Assembly: GCA_963795835.1 (NCBI GenBank)
Contig: CAWCJC010000006.1
Location: 434,001 to 498,000 of the forward strand
Direction: 5' to 3'
Source of the DNA: JALYXI01 sp963795835
GTDB lineage: Bacteria > Acidobacteriota > Terriglobia > Bryobacterales > Bryobacteraceae
DNA length: 64,000 bases
The notes beneath the pieces were generated by a model. That model was not told where the DNA came from. It worked only from the letters and a program-made list of their open reading frames with translations, and did not search any database. This document shows, piece after piece, positions 1-9,423 of this stretch (position 1 is its first letter; every line of letters starts with the position of its first letter). The translations under genes and the position numbers were made by a program.

Positions 1-1608
1 GGCTTTATCTACAAAGGAAGTTACACCGGACAATACTGCGTTTTTGACGAACTTTATATCAACGACGCCAAGCCCGGCGATAATTGCCCCGATTGCGGCC
101 GTCCCACTGAAACCGTTACCGAAGAGAATTACTTTTTCAAGCTCTCCGCCTTTACCGAACGCCTGCTAGAACACTATGAACAGCACCCCACCTTCATTCA
201 GCCGGATTCCAAGCGCAACGAAGTTCTAAGCTTCGTCCGCTCCGGGCTCAACGATCTCTCCATCAGCCGCTCCAACCTTAAGTGGGGCATCCCTCTCCCC
301 GTCGAAGGCCAGCACGTTTTCTACGTCTGGTTTGACGCTCTCATCGGCTACATGAGCGCCGTTTCGGAAACCGATCTCTGGCCCGCCGACCTCCACCTGG
401 TCGGCAAAGAAATCGTTCGCTTCCACGCTATTTTCTGGCCCGCCTTCCTCATGGCCGCGGATCTTCCGCTTCCCAAGCAAATCTTCGCCCACGGCTGGTT
501 ACTCTTCGAAAACGACAAAATGAGTAAGTCGCGCGGGAACATCGTTCGCGCCGAACCTATCCGCGAAGTACTGGGTTTCGATGCCCTGCGTTACTTCCTT
601 CTCCGAGAAATCGTATTCGGCCAGGACGGCAGCTTCAGTTATGACGCTCTAATTACCCGCTATAACTCCGATCTCGCCAACGGACTCGGCAACTTAGTCA
701 GCCGCACGCTCACCATGATCAACCAATACCGGGGTGGCCTGGTCCCCGCGGGCTCCAATCCAGCCATCGCAGCGAAGGCGGCCGAAGCCATTGGCGCCGC
801 GCTGGCGCACTACGAAGCTTTTGAGTTCTCCAAGGCGCTCGAATCCGTCTGGAGCCTCCTCTCCGCCGTGGATGTCTTTATCGTGGAACAGGCCCCCTGG
901 AAACTCGCCCGATCGGAAGATCCTGCCGCCGCCCAGCAATTGAACGATACGCTCGCCACAGCCGCCGAAGTGCTCCGAATTGCCTGTATCGCCCTCCATC
1001 CCGCCCTCCCCGAATCCACCACCAAAATCTGGTCTCAGCTCGGCATGCCCGCCCCGCTATCTGAGGCTCGCCTCCTTCATCTCACCTTTGCCGAAACCCT
1101 CAGCGGCCAGAAAATTGGCGAAATTTCCGGCGTCTTCCCCCGCCTTGATTTGAAGGAGTCCATCGCCAAAATGCGCCTCCTGGAAGAAAAAGTTTCGGCC
1201 GACCAACGCACTCTTCTGGGCAAGCCGCCCTCTGAAGACTCCCCTGCTCCCGGCACTGCCTCAGTCGCGCCCCCTTCCGAAAAAATCGCTTTCGACGATT
1301 TCGCCAAAGTCGATCTCCGCGTCGGCCTGGTTCTTTCCGCTGAGCGCGTGAAAGGCTCCGATAAACTCCTGCACCTCAAAGTCGACATCGCCGAACCCGA
1401 GCCCCGAACCATCGTTGCCGGCATAGCGCTTGCCTACCCGCCAGACCAACTGATTGGCCGTCGCGTTGTTATCGTCGCTAATTTGGAGCCGCGCAAGTTG
1501 CGCGGCATCCTATCGAATGGAATGATCGTTGCGGCCTCTCTTGAAGGGCAGTCCCCGGTGCTCGCCGGCTTTCTCGAAGAAGTGCCGGTCGGGGCGCGCC
1601 TGAAGTGA
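1..1608 (+). CDS. metG: Methionyl-tRNA synthetase, 5'-truncated by window edge
   Basis: Cytoplasmic class I aminoacyl-tRNA synthetase that charges tRNA-Met. The frame is open from base 1, so the N-terminal catalytic half with the HIGH motif lies outside the window; 535 residues are visible. Seen: a zinc-knuckle remnant near residues 17-40 (C-V-F-D then CPDC), the FYVWFDALIGY segment, KMSKS at 517-531, the anticodon-binding helical domain, and a C-terminal tRNA-binding OB domain (about residues 430-535, FAKVDLRVG). This is the long MetRS form with its own Trbp111-like dimerisation domain. The stop overlaps the next start by 4 bases. Confidence 0.97.
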   Translation, partial: GFIYKGSYTGQYCVFDELYINDAKPGDNCPDCGRPTETVTEENYFFKLSAFTERLLEHYEQHPTFIQPDSKRNEVLSFVRSGLNDLSISRSNLKWGIPLPVEGQHVFYVWFDALIGYMSAVSETDLWPADLHLVGKEIVRFHAIFWPAFLMAADLPLPKQIFAHGWLLFENDKMSKSRGNIVRAEPIREVLGFDALRYFLLREIVFGQDGSFSYDALITRYNSDLANGLGNLVSRTLTMINQYRGGLVPAGSNPAIAAKAAEAIGAALAHYEAFEFSKALESVWSLLSAVDVFIVEQAPWKLARSEDPAAAQQLNDTLATAAEVLRIACIALHPALPESTTKIWSQLGMPAPLSEARLLHLTFAETLSGQKIGEISGVFPRLDLKESIAKMRLLEEKVSADQRTLLGKPPSEDSPAPGTASVAPPSEKIAFDDFAKVDLRVGLVLSAERVKGSDKLLHLKVDIAEPEPRTIVAGIALAYPPDQLIGRRVVIVANLEPRKLRGILSNGMIVAASLEGQSPVLAGFLEEVPVGARLK

Positions 1609-2401
1609 ACTTAGTGGACTCCCACTGCCATTTGGATAATCCCAAGTTCGCGGCTGATTTCGAAGCAGTAATGGAGCGCGCGGCGCAAGCCGGCGTCAAG
1701 CGAATGCTGAGCATTGGCACAGGGGAAGGGCCGCACGATATGGATTGCGCTTTGAAAATTGCCTCGCAGCACGCGCACGTTTTCGCCACTGCGGGCGTCC
1801 ACCCGCACGACGCCGCGAAAACCGATGCCTGCCACCTTCACCCGGCTCGCCGAATTTGCGCGCCACTCCAAGTGCCTCGCCGTCGGCGAAATCGGCCTCG
1901 ATTACCATTACGATTTCGCCCCGCGTGATGTCCAGAAACAAGTCTTTCGTCCAGCAACTCGAAATCGCGCGCAACTCCGCCAAGCCCGTAATCATTCACA
2001 CTCGCGAAGCCTGGTCCGATACTCTCGAAATCCTGCGATCCCAACCTTCCCCAGCTACCGGTATTTTTCATTGCTTCACCGGCACTGCCTCCGAAGCCCT
2101 GGAAGCCGTCCAACTCGGCTTTTATCTGGGCTTCGGCGGCGTCCTTACTTTTCCGAAATCCGATTCCGTGCGCGAAGCCGCCGCCGCCGTCCCGCTCGAA
2201 CGTCTTCTGCTCGAAACCGACGCCCCGTATCTTGCCCCGGTGCCTCACCGCGGTAAGCGCAATGAACCGGCCTTCACCGCCCTGACGGCCCACAAACTCG
2301 CCGAACTCCGCGGCTGTTCTGTCACCGAGATCGCCGAACGCACCACCGCTAACTTCGATACCCTGTTCCGCTACACTGAGGTTTCCCATGGGAACCAGTA
2401 A
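1605..2401 (+). pseudogene. tatD: TatD-family metal-dependent hydrolase, interrupted by two +1 frameshifts
   Basis: TatD proteins are TIM-barrel metal-dependent DNases/hydrolases of about 260 residues. Three frames together give a complete TatD. The N-terminus (DSHCHLD metal-binding motif, GVHPHD) runs to about 1829, a middle piece (VGEIGLDYHYDFAPRDVQ) uses 1831-1947, and the C-terminal part (VIIHTREAW, FHCFTG, LLLETDAPYLAP) runs from 1949 to the stop. Dropping one base near 1830 and one near 1948 restores a 265-residue reading frame of normal length, with all metal ligands present. The retained motifs argue for sequence error or very recent damage rather than decay. Starts overlapping metG; ends overlapping the polyprenyl synthase. 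Confidence 0.85.
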
Positions 2402-3389
2402 ATTGGGCCAGATGTTCACCGTGCGCGAGCTCTCCGAGCTCGTTCGCGAGGACCTCAAACTCGTCGAAAAAGAAATCGGCCTTGAATCTGTAGCCTCTGT
2501 CGAGGCTGTAACCACGATCGCGCATTATCTTCATGAAAGCGGCGGCAAACGCCTGCGCCCTTCTCTCGTACTCCTCTGCTGCAAACTCGCCGGACACTCT
2601 GGTCTCATGGCCATCCGTCTTGCGGCCGTCGTCGAAATCCTGCACTCCGCCACCCTCGTCCATGACGATGTGATCGACGTAGCCCAGACCCGCCGCGGCC
2701 GCCCTTCCACGAACGTCCAGTTCGGCAATCACACCTGCGTCCTATCCGGCGATTGGCTGTACATGCAGGCCTTCCAGATTGCTCTTCGCGAACGCAACTT
2801 CCACCTGCTCGATCTCCTGATCGGCCTTACCCAACTGATGGTCGAAGGCGAACTGATCCAGCTTGAACGCATCGGCAAAATCAACATCACCGAAGCCGAT
2901 TGTATGGAGCTCGTTGACCGCAAAACCGCTGGCCTGTTTAGCGTTTGCGCCAAGCTCGGGGCAGTCGCCGCCAACGCCAGTTCCGATGTCGAAGAACGCC
3001 TTGGCGACTACGCCTGGAACCTGGGCATGGCCTTCCAGCTGATTGACGATCTCCTCGACTTTACTTCACGGGAAAAGACGCTGGGCAAGCCCGTGGGTGG
3101 CGACCTTCGCGAAGGGAAAATCACCCTACCCATGGTCTATGTCCTCGAACACGCCACTCCCCAGGAGCGCGCCTCCATCGAAACCGTCCTCCGCGAGCGC
3201 AATTACGAAACGGTTCCGTTCGATTCCATCCGCAAACTCGTCGATAAGTACGGCGCGGTGGCACGCGTCCAGGAACGCGCCCACCAGTTCACCCGCAAAG
3301 CCCAGCAGCTCATCAGCGCGTTCCCCGATTCTCCCTATCAAAACGCGTTGTACGCTGTTACAGATCTCGTAACCGACCGCGATCACTAA
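2388..3389 (+). CDS. Polyprenyl diphosphate synthase (trans-isoprenyl, IspB/HepT type)
   Basis: Elongates allylic diphosphates with IPP to the long prenyl chain used for quinone side chains. 333 residues, normal for the family. The first Asp-rich motif DDVID is at about residues 93-97, followed by RRGRPS; the second, DDLLD, is at about 220-224; GGKRLRP near 52 is the IPP-binding region. The start overlaps the tatD end by 14 bases with GAGGT just upstream, so the two are probably translationally coupled. Chain length (octa-, hepta- or geranylgeranyl) cannot be read with confidence. Confidence 0.93.
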   Translation: MGTSKLGQMFTVRELSELVREDLKLVEKEIGLESVASVEAVTTIAHYLHESGGKRLRPSLVLLCCKLAGHSGLMAIRLAAVVEILHSATLVHDDVIDVAQTRRGRPSTNVQFGNHTCVLSGDWLYMQAFQIALRERNFHLLDLLIGLTQLMVEGELIQLERIGKINITEADCMELVDRKTAGLFSVCAKLGAVAANASSDVEERLGDYAWNLGMAFQLIDDLLDFTSREKTLGKPVGGDLREGKITLPMVYVLEHATPQERASIETVLRERNYETVPFDSIRKLVDKYGAVARVQERAHQFTRKAQQLISAFPDSPYQNALYAVTDLVTDRDH

Positions 3390-3392
3390 CTC

Positions 3393-5477
3393 ATGAAACC
3401 TATCCTTGTCCTGGTGCTGGCCTCCGCACTCCTGAGCGGAGCCGACCCGACTCTGCGAGGCTTCCCGCCCGAAGCCGCCGCCACAGAGCGGCAGTGGGAG
3501 AACAAATTCCGCGCCCTCCCTGAAGCCGCGCGTGTCGGCCGTTACATCGAACGCATGTCGCGCGAACCCCATCTGGCGGGCACGCCGCAATCAAAGGCCG
3601 TTGCCGACTACGTTCTTGGGCTTCTGCGCGAATGGGGACTCGACGCCCGGATCGAAGAATTCGAAGCTCTGCTTCCTACGCCCGGCACGCGCCGCTTGGA
3701 ACTGGTCGGCGGCCCCAAACCCTTTCGCGCGAAGCTCCAGGAGCCCGTTGTCAAAGAGGATAAGTCCTCCTCCAATCAAAACCAGGTCCCCAGCTATAAC
3801 GCCTACTCGGGCTCGGGCGATGTCACCGCCCCCGTCGTTTATGTCAATTACGGAGTTCCCGCCGATTACGAAGTGCTCGCCAAACTCGGCATCGACGTCA
3901 AGGGCAAGATCGTCATCGCCCGCTACGGGGGCAGCTGGCGAGGCACCAAGCCCAAGGTCGCCCAGGAACACGGAGCCGTCGGTTGTCTGATCTATTCCGA
4001 TCCCCGCGACGATGGCTACTTCCAAGGCGATGTCTACCCTAAAGGTCCTTACCGCCCCGCCGAAGGCGTCCAGCGAGGCAGCGTTCTCGATATGGCCCTC
4101 TATCCCGGCGACCCGCTGTCCCCCGGTTTCGCCTCCGAGAAAGGCGCGAAGCGTCTCCCCCTCAGCGAAGCCAAAACGCTGATGAAGATCCCCGTCCTCC
4201 CGATCTCTTACGCCGATGCGACGCCCTTCCTTGAAAATCTGGAGGGGCCCGTCGCGCCCGTCGAATGGCGCGGCTCGCTGCCCTTCACTTATCACATCGG
4301 TCCCGGCCCCGCCAAAGCTCGCCTTAAGGTTGAGATGGATAACTCAACGCATCCCCTGTATGACGTGATTGTCCGGATTCCCGGCACGGAGCTTCCCGAT
4401 GAATGGGTGCTGTACGGGAATCATCACGACGCCTGGGTCCATGGCGCCAGCGACCCCGCCAGCGGCGCGGCTCCTCTTCTCGAAACCGCGCGATCCCTCT
4501 CCGAGCTGCTGAAGCAAGGCTGGAAGCCCCGCCGCACCCTGATCCTCGCTCTTTGGGATGGGGAAGAGTTCGGCCTGATGGGCTCCACGGAATGGGTGGA
4601 GAAGCATGCGGAGGAACTCACCCGCAACCTGGTCGTCTATATGAATTCCGACAGCAACGGCAAAGGCAGGTTGAATGTCGGAGGTTCTCACACCCTCGAA
4701 GAGTTTATGAGCGAAGTCGCGCGCGATTCCAAAGATCCCATCACGGGAAAACCGCTCACCCCGGCGGATGACTCGCGCTACCGGATCTCCGCGCTCGGCT
4801 CCGGCTCGGACTACACCTCATTTCTTCAACATCTGGGAATTGCCAGCCTCAACTTAGGCTTCGGCGGCGAAAGCGGAGGCGGCGTCTACCACTCCGATTA
4901 CGATTCCTTTTATTGGTACAGTCACTTTTCCGACACCAATTTTCTATACGGTAAGACTCTTTCCCAAGTCACCGGAACCATCATGCTCCGGCTGGCCGAT
5001 GCGCCGCTCCTTCCCTTTGAGTTCGGCCGCTTCACATCTACCGTGAGCGGCTATGTCGACGAAATCGAGAAGCTGGAAAAGCAAAAAGGCCGGCCGAACT
5101 TCACGGAACTCCGCGCTGAAATCGAACAACTCCGTAAGACCTCTGCTTCTTTTGAGTCCGCCTTTGCCAAGGCTCTTCCGCGATCCACCTCCACCTCCGC
5201 CGCGAAGCTCGGTGCGGTCAACCGGCTGCTCTTCCGCTCGGAACGTGCCCTCACTCTCGCCAGCGGATTACCAGGCAGGGACTGGTTCAAGCACCGCATC
5301 TATGCTCCCGGAACCTACACTGGCTACGGAGTCAAAACCCTTCCTGGCATACGCGAAGCGGTGGAAGGTGATCGTGTGGATGAGGCCTCGAAACAGACCG
5401 CCGAAGTAGTCGCGGTGCTAAAACACTTGAATTCTGACCTTTCCGACGCCATACAAGGTCTCAGAGAAATCCAGTGA
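3393..5477 (+). CDS. Exported M28 peptidase of the glutamate carboxypeptidase II type
   Basis: 694 residues with the layout of GCPII/PSMA: a short Sec signal peptide (about 1-17), a PA-like insert (about 115-260), the M28 zinc peptidase core, and a TFR-like helical dimerisation domain (about 540-690). Two-zinc ligands are visible: H and D in GNHHDAW (about 343), the Glu pair in WDGEEFG (about 390) with Glu as general base, and the final His in HSDYDSF (about 500). Likely cleaves C-terminal acidic or other residues from peptides in the periplasm; exact substrate unknown. Starts 3 bases after the prenyl synthase stop. Confidence 0.92.
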   Translation: MKPILVLVLASALLSGADPTLRGFPPEAAATERQWENKFRALPEAARVGRYIERMSREPHLAGTPQSKAVADYVLGLLREWGLDARIEEFEALLPTPGTRRLELVGGPKPFRAKLQEPVVKEDKSSSNQNQVPSYNAYSGSGDVTAPVVYVNYGVPADYEVLAKLGIDVKGKIVIARYGGSWRGTKPKVAQEHGAVGCLIYSDPRDDGYFQGDVYPKGPYRPAEGVQRGSVLDMALYPGDPLSPGFASEKGAKRLPLSEAKTLMKIPVLPISYADATPFLENLEGPVAPVEWRGSLPFTYHIGPGPAKARLKVEMDNSTHPLYDVIVRIPGTELPDEWVLYGNHHDAWVHGASDPASGAAPLLETARSLSELLKQGWKPRRTLILALWDGEEFGLMGSTEWVEKHAEELTRNLVVYMNSDSNGKGRLNVGGSHTLEEFMSEVARDSKDPITGKPLTPADDSRYRISALGSGSDYTSFLQHLGIASLNLGFGGESGGGVYHSDYDSFYWYSHFSDTNFLYGKTLSQVTGTIMLRLADAPLLPFEFGRFTSTVSGYVDEIEKLEKQKGRPNFTELRAEIEQLRKTSASFESAFAKALPRSTSTSAAKLGAVNRLLFRSERALTLASGLPGRDWFKHRIYAPGTYTGYGVKTLPGIREAVEGDRVDEASKQTAEVVAVLKHLNSDLSDAIQGLREIQ

Positions 5478-5534
5478 TTCGTGAGAGCTTTCTGTATCAG
5501 TTCACACGTTGATACCAAAGCGCAGGAACTCACC

Positions 5535-6005
5535 ATGACACTCCCTCTTCTCATCAGGGGGCGCGAAAAACGCGCCCGCGCTGCGGACATCAAATTTCGG
5601 AATCCCCTTCCCCAACCGGCTCGCATCGCAGTTCTCGACCAGCGCGCTTCCGGCAAGAACCTTCGGGTCTTCGAGCCCGCGCAAGACGAAGCACTTCAGC
5701 AATTTCAACCTGCCGTGCTCGCCGGAACGCTCGATTCTCTTCGCAAACTCGCCACTCCCCCTTCCGGCCTGAAAACGGTTGTCATCTTCTCCTCCTCCCC
5801 GCTGACTGCGCCCGACCGGGATTGGCTCTGGGAGCAATTTCAAGTTCCCTGCTTCGAACAGCTCGTGGGCTCCCACGGCCGCGTGATCGCGGAAGAGTGT
5901 GAAGGCCATTGCGGCCTCCATGTCGTCGATGTAGTACCGCCCACAGTCATGGTTACCAGCGCCGAATGCGGTTGCGGACGCACCGAACCAAGACTGGTAA
6001 CCTGA
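5535..6005 (+). CDS. Hypothetical protein with C-terminal Cys motif
   Basis: Not recognised. About 156 residues from ATG 5535 (CAGGAA seven bases upstream); a GTG at 5481 would add 18 residues. No signal peptide or membrane segment. The C-terminal third carries Cys residues spaced C-x3-C and later C-x-C (ECEGHCG, ECGCGR), which could bind metal. The stop lies 3 bases before lpxD, so it probably shares its transcript. Third-position C bias matches real genes here, and the antisense frame has no family resemblance. Confidence 0.6.
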   Translation: MTLPLLIRGREKRARAADIKFRNPLPQPARIAVLDQRASGKNLRVFEPAQDEALQQFQPAVLAGTLDSLRKLATPPSGLKTVVIFSSSPLTAPDRDWLWEQFQVPCFEQLVGSHGRVIAEECEGHCGLHVVDVVPPTVMVTSAECGCGRTEPRLVT

Positions 6006-6008
6006 ACG

Positions 6009-7010
6009 TTGACCCTCGGCGAAATAGCCACCACCTTATCCTGCACCGTTTCAGGCGACCCCGGGACACCTATCACCGGCGTCGCGGGCCTGGAAGCCGC
6101 AAATCCAGGCGAACTCACCTTCCTTTCGAACCCGAAGTACTCGGCCCTTGTGGCCACTACAAAAGCGAGCGCCATCATCGCCGCGCGTCCCGCCGAACGC
6201 TTAGCGACTCTTATTTCGCAGAACCCCTATTTGGATTTCGCCCGCTCGCTCGAGCTCTTCTACCAGCCCCCGGTCCCGCCTGCGGGGATCCACCCCACCG
6301 CCTCCATCGCCGCGACCGCCACCATCGCCCAGGGCGCATCCATCGGCCCCTTCTGCGCCATCGGCGAACACGTCACCATCGGGCGCGATTGCGTCCTCCA
6401 TCCTCACGTGGTCATCTATCAGGGCGCGAAGATCGGCGACAACTTCACGGCACATTCGCATTCCACCGTCCGCGAATTCTGCCAGGTGGGCAACCGCGTC
6501 ACACTCCAGAACGGCGTCGTGATCGGCGGAGATGGGTTCGGCTTCGCTCGCCGCTCTGATCGCTCGCACCACAAGATCGTACAATCCGGCATCACAGTGA
6601 TCGAAGATGATGTTGAGGTCCAGAGTCTCACCTCGGTCGATCGCGCCACCGTCGGCGAAACCCGTGTTCGTCGCGGCGCCAAGATCGATTCGCTCGTCCA
6701 AATCGGCCACGCCTGCGTAGTCGGCGAGGACAACATCATCTGCGCGCAAACCGGCCTCGCCGGCAGTTCCATCCTGGAACGCGACGTTCTGCTCGCTGGA
6801 CAGGTCGGGATCTCCGGCCACCTCACTATCCACCAGGGCGCCATCATCTACGCGCAAAGCGGCATCGGCGGCGACGTTCCCGCAAACGCCAAAATGTCCG
6901 GCTCCCCTGCCTTCTCGGCCGGGGAATGGCTGCGCGCCATCACCGCATTCCAAAAGCTGCCCGAAATGCTCCGCACCCTCCGCCGTCTGGAGAAGACAGA
7001 ACCGAAATGA
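6009..7010 (+). CDS. lpxD: UDP-3-O-(3-hydroxyacyl)glucosamine N-acyltransferase
   Basis: Third step of lipid A synthesis: N-acylation of UDP-3-O-acyl-glucosamine by hydroxyacyl-ACP. 333 residues, TTG start. N-terminal uridine-binding domain (about 1-95), then a left-handed beta-helix of hexapeptide repeats (about 98-310). The family hallmark GGDGFGFA is at about 176-183, and the expected catalytic His is at about 234 in QIGHACVVG. The gene is away from the usual lpxA/fabZ group. Its presence shows an LPS-type outer membrane. Confidence 0.95.
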   Translation: MTLGEIATTLSCTVSGDPGTPITGVAGLEAANPGELTFLSNPKYSALVATTKASAIIAARPAERLATLISQNPYLDFARSLELFYQPPVPPAGIHPTASIAATATIAQGASIGPFCAIGEHVTIGRDCVLHPHVVIYQGAKIGDNFTAHSHSTVREFCQVGNRVTLQNGVVIGGDGFGFARRSDRSHHKIVQSGITVIEDDVEVQSLTSVDRATVGETRVRRGAKIDSLVQIGHACVVGEDNIICAQTGLAGSSILERDVLLAGQVGISGHLTIHQGAIIYAQSGIGGDVPANAKMSGSPAFSAGEWLRAITAFQKLPEMLRTLRRLEKTEPK

Positions 7011-7765
7011 AACGAGTTCCTCTCGCGTACCGCAATGAAGACTTCATGGGCGGTCCCGATGGCCGTCCGTTGCGCATCCTGGCCGAATACCTGGAGCCGC
7101 TCTCTCACTTCGAACAGCAGAAAATTCAGGACACGGTTGTCTTCTTCGGCTCCGCCAGAATCCGCGAAGAGAGCGTGCTGGGCAAGTACTACACAGAAGC
7201 TCGAGAGCTCGCAAGGTTAGTCACGGAATGGTCCGAAGCGCAGTCCGGCGAGACGCACCGTTTTGTAGTCTGCACCGGCGGAGGACCCGGCATCATGGAA
7301 GCCGCCAATCGAGGCGCATCCGATGGCGATGGCATGACCGTCGGCCTCAACATCGGTCTTCCCTTCGAACAGTTCCCAAACCCTTATATCTCTCCGGACC
7401 TGAGCTTGGAATTTCACTATTTCTTCATGCGGAAGTTCTGGTTCGCGTATCTGGCCAAGGCTCTGGTGGTCTTCCCCGGGGGCTTCGGCACCATGGACGA
7501 ACTCTTCGAGATTCTCACGCTGGCCCAAACACAAAAGCTGACCAATAAAATCAAGATCGTTCTTTACGGGACACAGTTCTGGAAAGAGATCATCAATTTC
7601 GAAGCGCTGGTGAAGTACGGCACCATCTCGGCTGAAGACCTGGAACTCTTCGAGTTCGCCGAAACGCCGGAAGGTGCCTTCCAAATCCTCAAGCCCCACC
7701 TGGCAGTGCAAACTCCACGTCAGCCCGAAGAAACCCCTGACATAGCCCAAACCGCGAAACCGTAA
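7007..7765 (+). CDS. LOG-family protein (nucleotide 5'-monophosphate phosphoribohydrolase-like)
   Basis: 252 residues. Contains the LOG signature pair: GGGPGIMEAANRG (about 91-103) and PGGFGTMDELFE (about 158-169), which bind nucleotide and catalyse N-glycosidic cleavage of AMP-type nucleotides in characterised members. Start chosen at ATG 7007 because it gives the 4-base overlap with the lpxD stop; an upstream in-frame start would overlap lpxD by more than 80 bases. Whether it makes cytokinin-like bases or only salvages nucleotides is unknown. Confidence 0.9.
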   Translation: MKRVPLAYRNEDFMGGPDGRPLRILAEYLEPLSHFEQQKIQDTVVFFGSARIREESVLGKYYTEARELARLVTEWSEAQSGETHRFVVCTGGGPGIMEAANRGASDGDGMTVGLNIGLPFEQFPNPYISPDLSLEFHYFFMRKFWFAYLAKALVVFPGGFGTMDELFEILTLAQTQKLTNKIKIVLYGTQFWKEIINFEALVKYGTISAEDLELFEFAETPEGAFQILKPHLAVQTPRQPEETPDIAQTAKP

Positions 7766-7793
7766 TCTCCTCTCTTGGCCACGGCCCGGAGAA

Positions 7794-8273
7794 TCAGGAA
7801 ACCTGCACTGCCCCGCACTCCCGCAAGAACCGCGCGGTCTCGTCAGCCCGCTCCTCCACTCCTGTCACCGCCAACACTGCCCTGCCCTCTCTCACGTGCG
7901 TGGCGAAATGCTCCGCATCCTCTTCCGGCACGCCTAGAGCCGTCATGGCGCCAATCACTCCACCCGCCACAGCTCCAATTCCCGCCCCCGTCAACGCCGC
8001 CGCAATCGGCCCTAATGCCACTACTGGCCCAATCCCCGGAATAGCCAGCGCCACTAACCCTAAGGCAAGCCCCGCGAAGCCCCCAATCGCTGCTCCCGCC
8101 CCGGCATCCACCGCCGCTGCGCTGCCCTCTCCAATCGCCTGCGAATCATGAACCTGCTCATCGTTCGCCAGCACGCTAATGTCAGACTTGGAATACCCGT
8201 GCCCCATCAACTCCTGCGCGGCCCGCTCCGCCTCTCGATAATTCGCAAACACCCCGACGGTTGTCTTCGCCAT
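7794..8273 (-). CDS. Glycine-rich general-stress-type protein (YflT/DUF1269-like)
   Basis: 159 residues. The N-terminal 40 residues (TVGVFANYREAERAAQEL, GYSKSDISVLAND) match the general stress protein 17M-like fold. A long Gly/Ala-rich hydrophobic middle (about 55-115, repeated GAGAAIGG/GIGAVAGG) could insert into or associate with membranes. The C-terminus (HFATHVREGRAVLAVTG, then Glu/Arg) resembles the same fold again. The start is 4 bases after the stop of the thioredoxin-like gene, so the two form an operon. Role inferred only as stress-related. Confidence 0.8.
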   Translation of the reverse strand: MAKTTVGVFANYREAERAAQELMGHGYSKSDISVLANDEQVHDSQAIGEGSAAAVDAGAGAAIGGFAGLALGLVALAIPGIGPVVALGPIAAALTGAGIGAVAGGVIGAMTALGVPEEDAEHFATHVREGRAVLAVTGVEERADETARFLRECGAVQVS

Positions 8274-8277
8274 AGCG

Positions 8278-9423
8278 CTATTGAAGCAGCCTTTCCACCA
8301 AAGTCTCAATCTCTCTTGCCTGCTCATCGTAGAAGCGCCCGGTCGCCTTACTCGAAAACCCGGAATGCACCGCGCGCACCCTGCCGTCCCGCCCCAGGAA
8401 AACAGTCGTCGGAAACGAATCCAGATTCGTCGCCGCTGGCATCTTCGCCTGCAATTGATCCGGCTCGCCTGCCACAAGCGTCGTGTACGTCACCCCGTAT
8501 AGCTGATTGAACGCCCGCAGCGGCTCCAGACTCTTTGCGCCTTCACCCTCCTCAAATGAGAGCGCCACCACTTCCAACCCGCGCGCCTTGTACTTCTTAT
8601 ACAAGGTCTCCAGAAAAGGCGCTTCGTCATGACAGTTCCCACACCAACTCCCGCCGATCGCCAGTATCACCACTTTTCCCTGAAAACGAGCGTCCGTATT
8701 CCGCACCATCCTCCCTCCCAGGTCCGGAAAAGCAAAGGGAAACGGGTCAGTAGTGTTTAGAAAAGTCGTATGGTGAAAGGAGTCTGCCGGCTCGGCTGCG
8801 TTTCTCTCCCGAGCTTCTTTTGTTCGCAAAGCACTGTAATGGTCCTGGCCGTTGATCAGCAGGTCTAACGACCCGTCGCTTTGCAGTTTCGCATCCACCA
8901 GAATCGGACGCGCACCGGAGAAATGGCTCATGCGAAAAACACCCTCGCGATAAACCCCGGACAGTGTTCCAGTGTCCCCGTCGACACGCAAAATCGCTCC
9001 CGACACGCTGTTTCCGTGTTGATTCACGACGAGGCGCCAGGCCAGTTCCCCGCGAGCATTCTTGACCGGGAAATCCCAGGTTCCTGAAATATCGGGAGCG
9101 TCAGCCTTCGTCGCATGAAAAGGATACAACCCACGAACCCCGCGATCGTAAGTGCCTTCCAGCGTGTTACCAGCCTTCTTCACCCGGAGCACCGATTGGT
9201 ATTGCGCGAAACGGAGTGTCAAAGTCTCTCTGTCCCATGCGCCACTGGTAGACACAATCCGCTCCGGTCCGTTGAAAAACCAACCCTGCGGGGCCGCTTG
9301 TGTACCACCTAACTCAAAGGCGAACGGGATGCTCAGCTTATTCACCTCCACCGTCGCATCCCACTTCTCTGCGAAAGCTGATATAACCAGCAGCATGGCT
9401 GTGGCAATTATGCGAATACCCAT
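8278..9423 (-). CDS. Exported TlpA-like thioredoxin-fold protein
   Basis: 381 residues from ATG 9423, which begins directly with a Sec signal (IRIIATAMLLVISAFA); an ATG 13 codons upstream is possible but spoils the signal. Residues about 20-210 form a beta-rich domain of unknown function. The C-terminal domain is thioredoxin-like with redox motif WCGNC at about 258-262 and a cis-Pro segment (FPTTVFLGRDG), typical of the TlpA/ResA group. Likely a periplasmic disulfide reductase or thiol-dependent factor. Its 5' end overlaps the 5' end of the divergent esterase gene. Confidence 0.85.
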   Translation of the reverse strand: MGIRIIATAMLLVISAFAEKWDATVEVNKLSIPFAFELGGTQAAPQGWFFNGPERIVSTSGAWDRETLTLRFAQYQSVLRVKKAGNTLEGTYDRGVRGLYPFHATKADAPDISGTWDFPVKNARGELAWRLVVNQHGNSVSGAILRVDGDTGTLSGVYREGVFRMSHFSGARPILVDAKLQSDGSLDLLINGQDHYSALRTKEARERNAAEPADSFHHTTFLNTTDPFPFAFPDLGGRMVRNTDARFQGKVVILAIGGSWCGNCHDEAPFLETLYKKYKARGLEVVALSFEEGEGAKSLEPLRAFNQLYGVTYTTLVAGEPDQLQAKMPAATNLDSFPTTVFLGRDGRVRAVHSGFSSKATGRFYDEQAREIETLVERLLQ

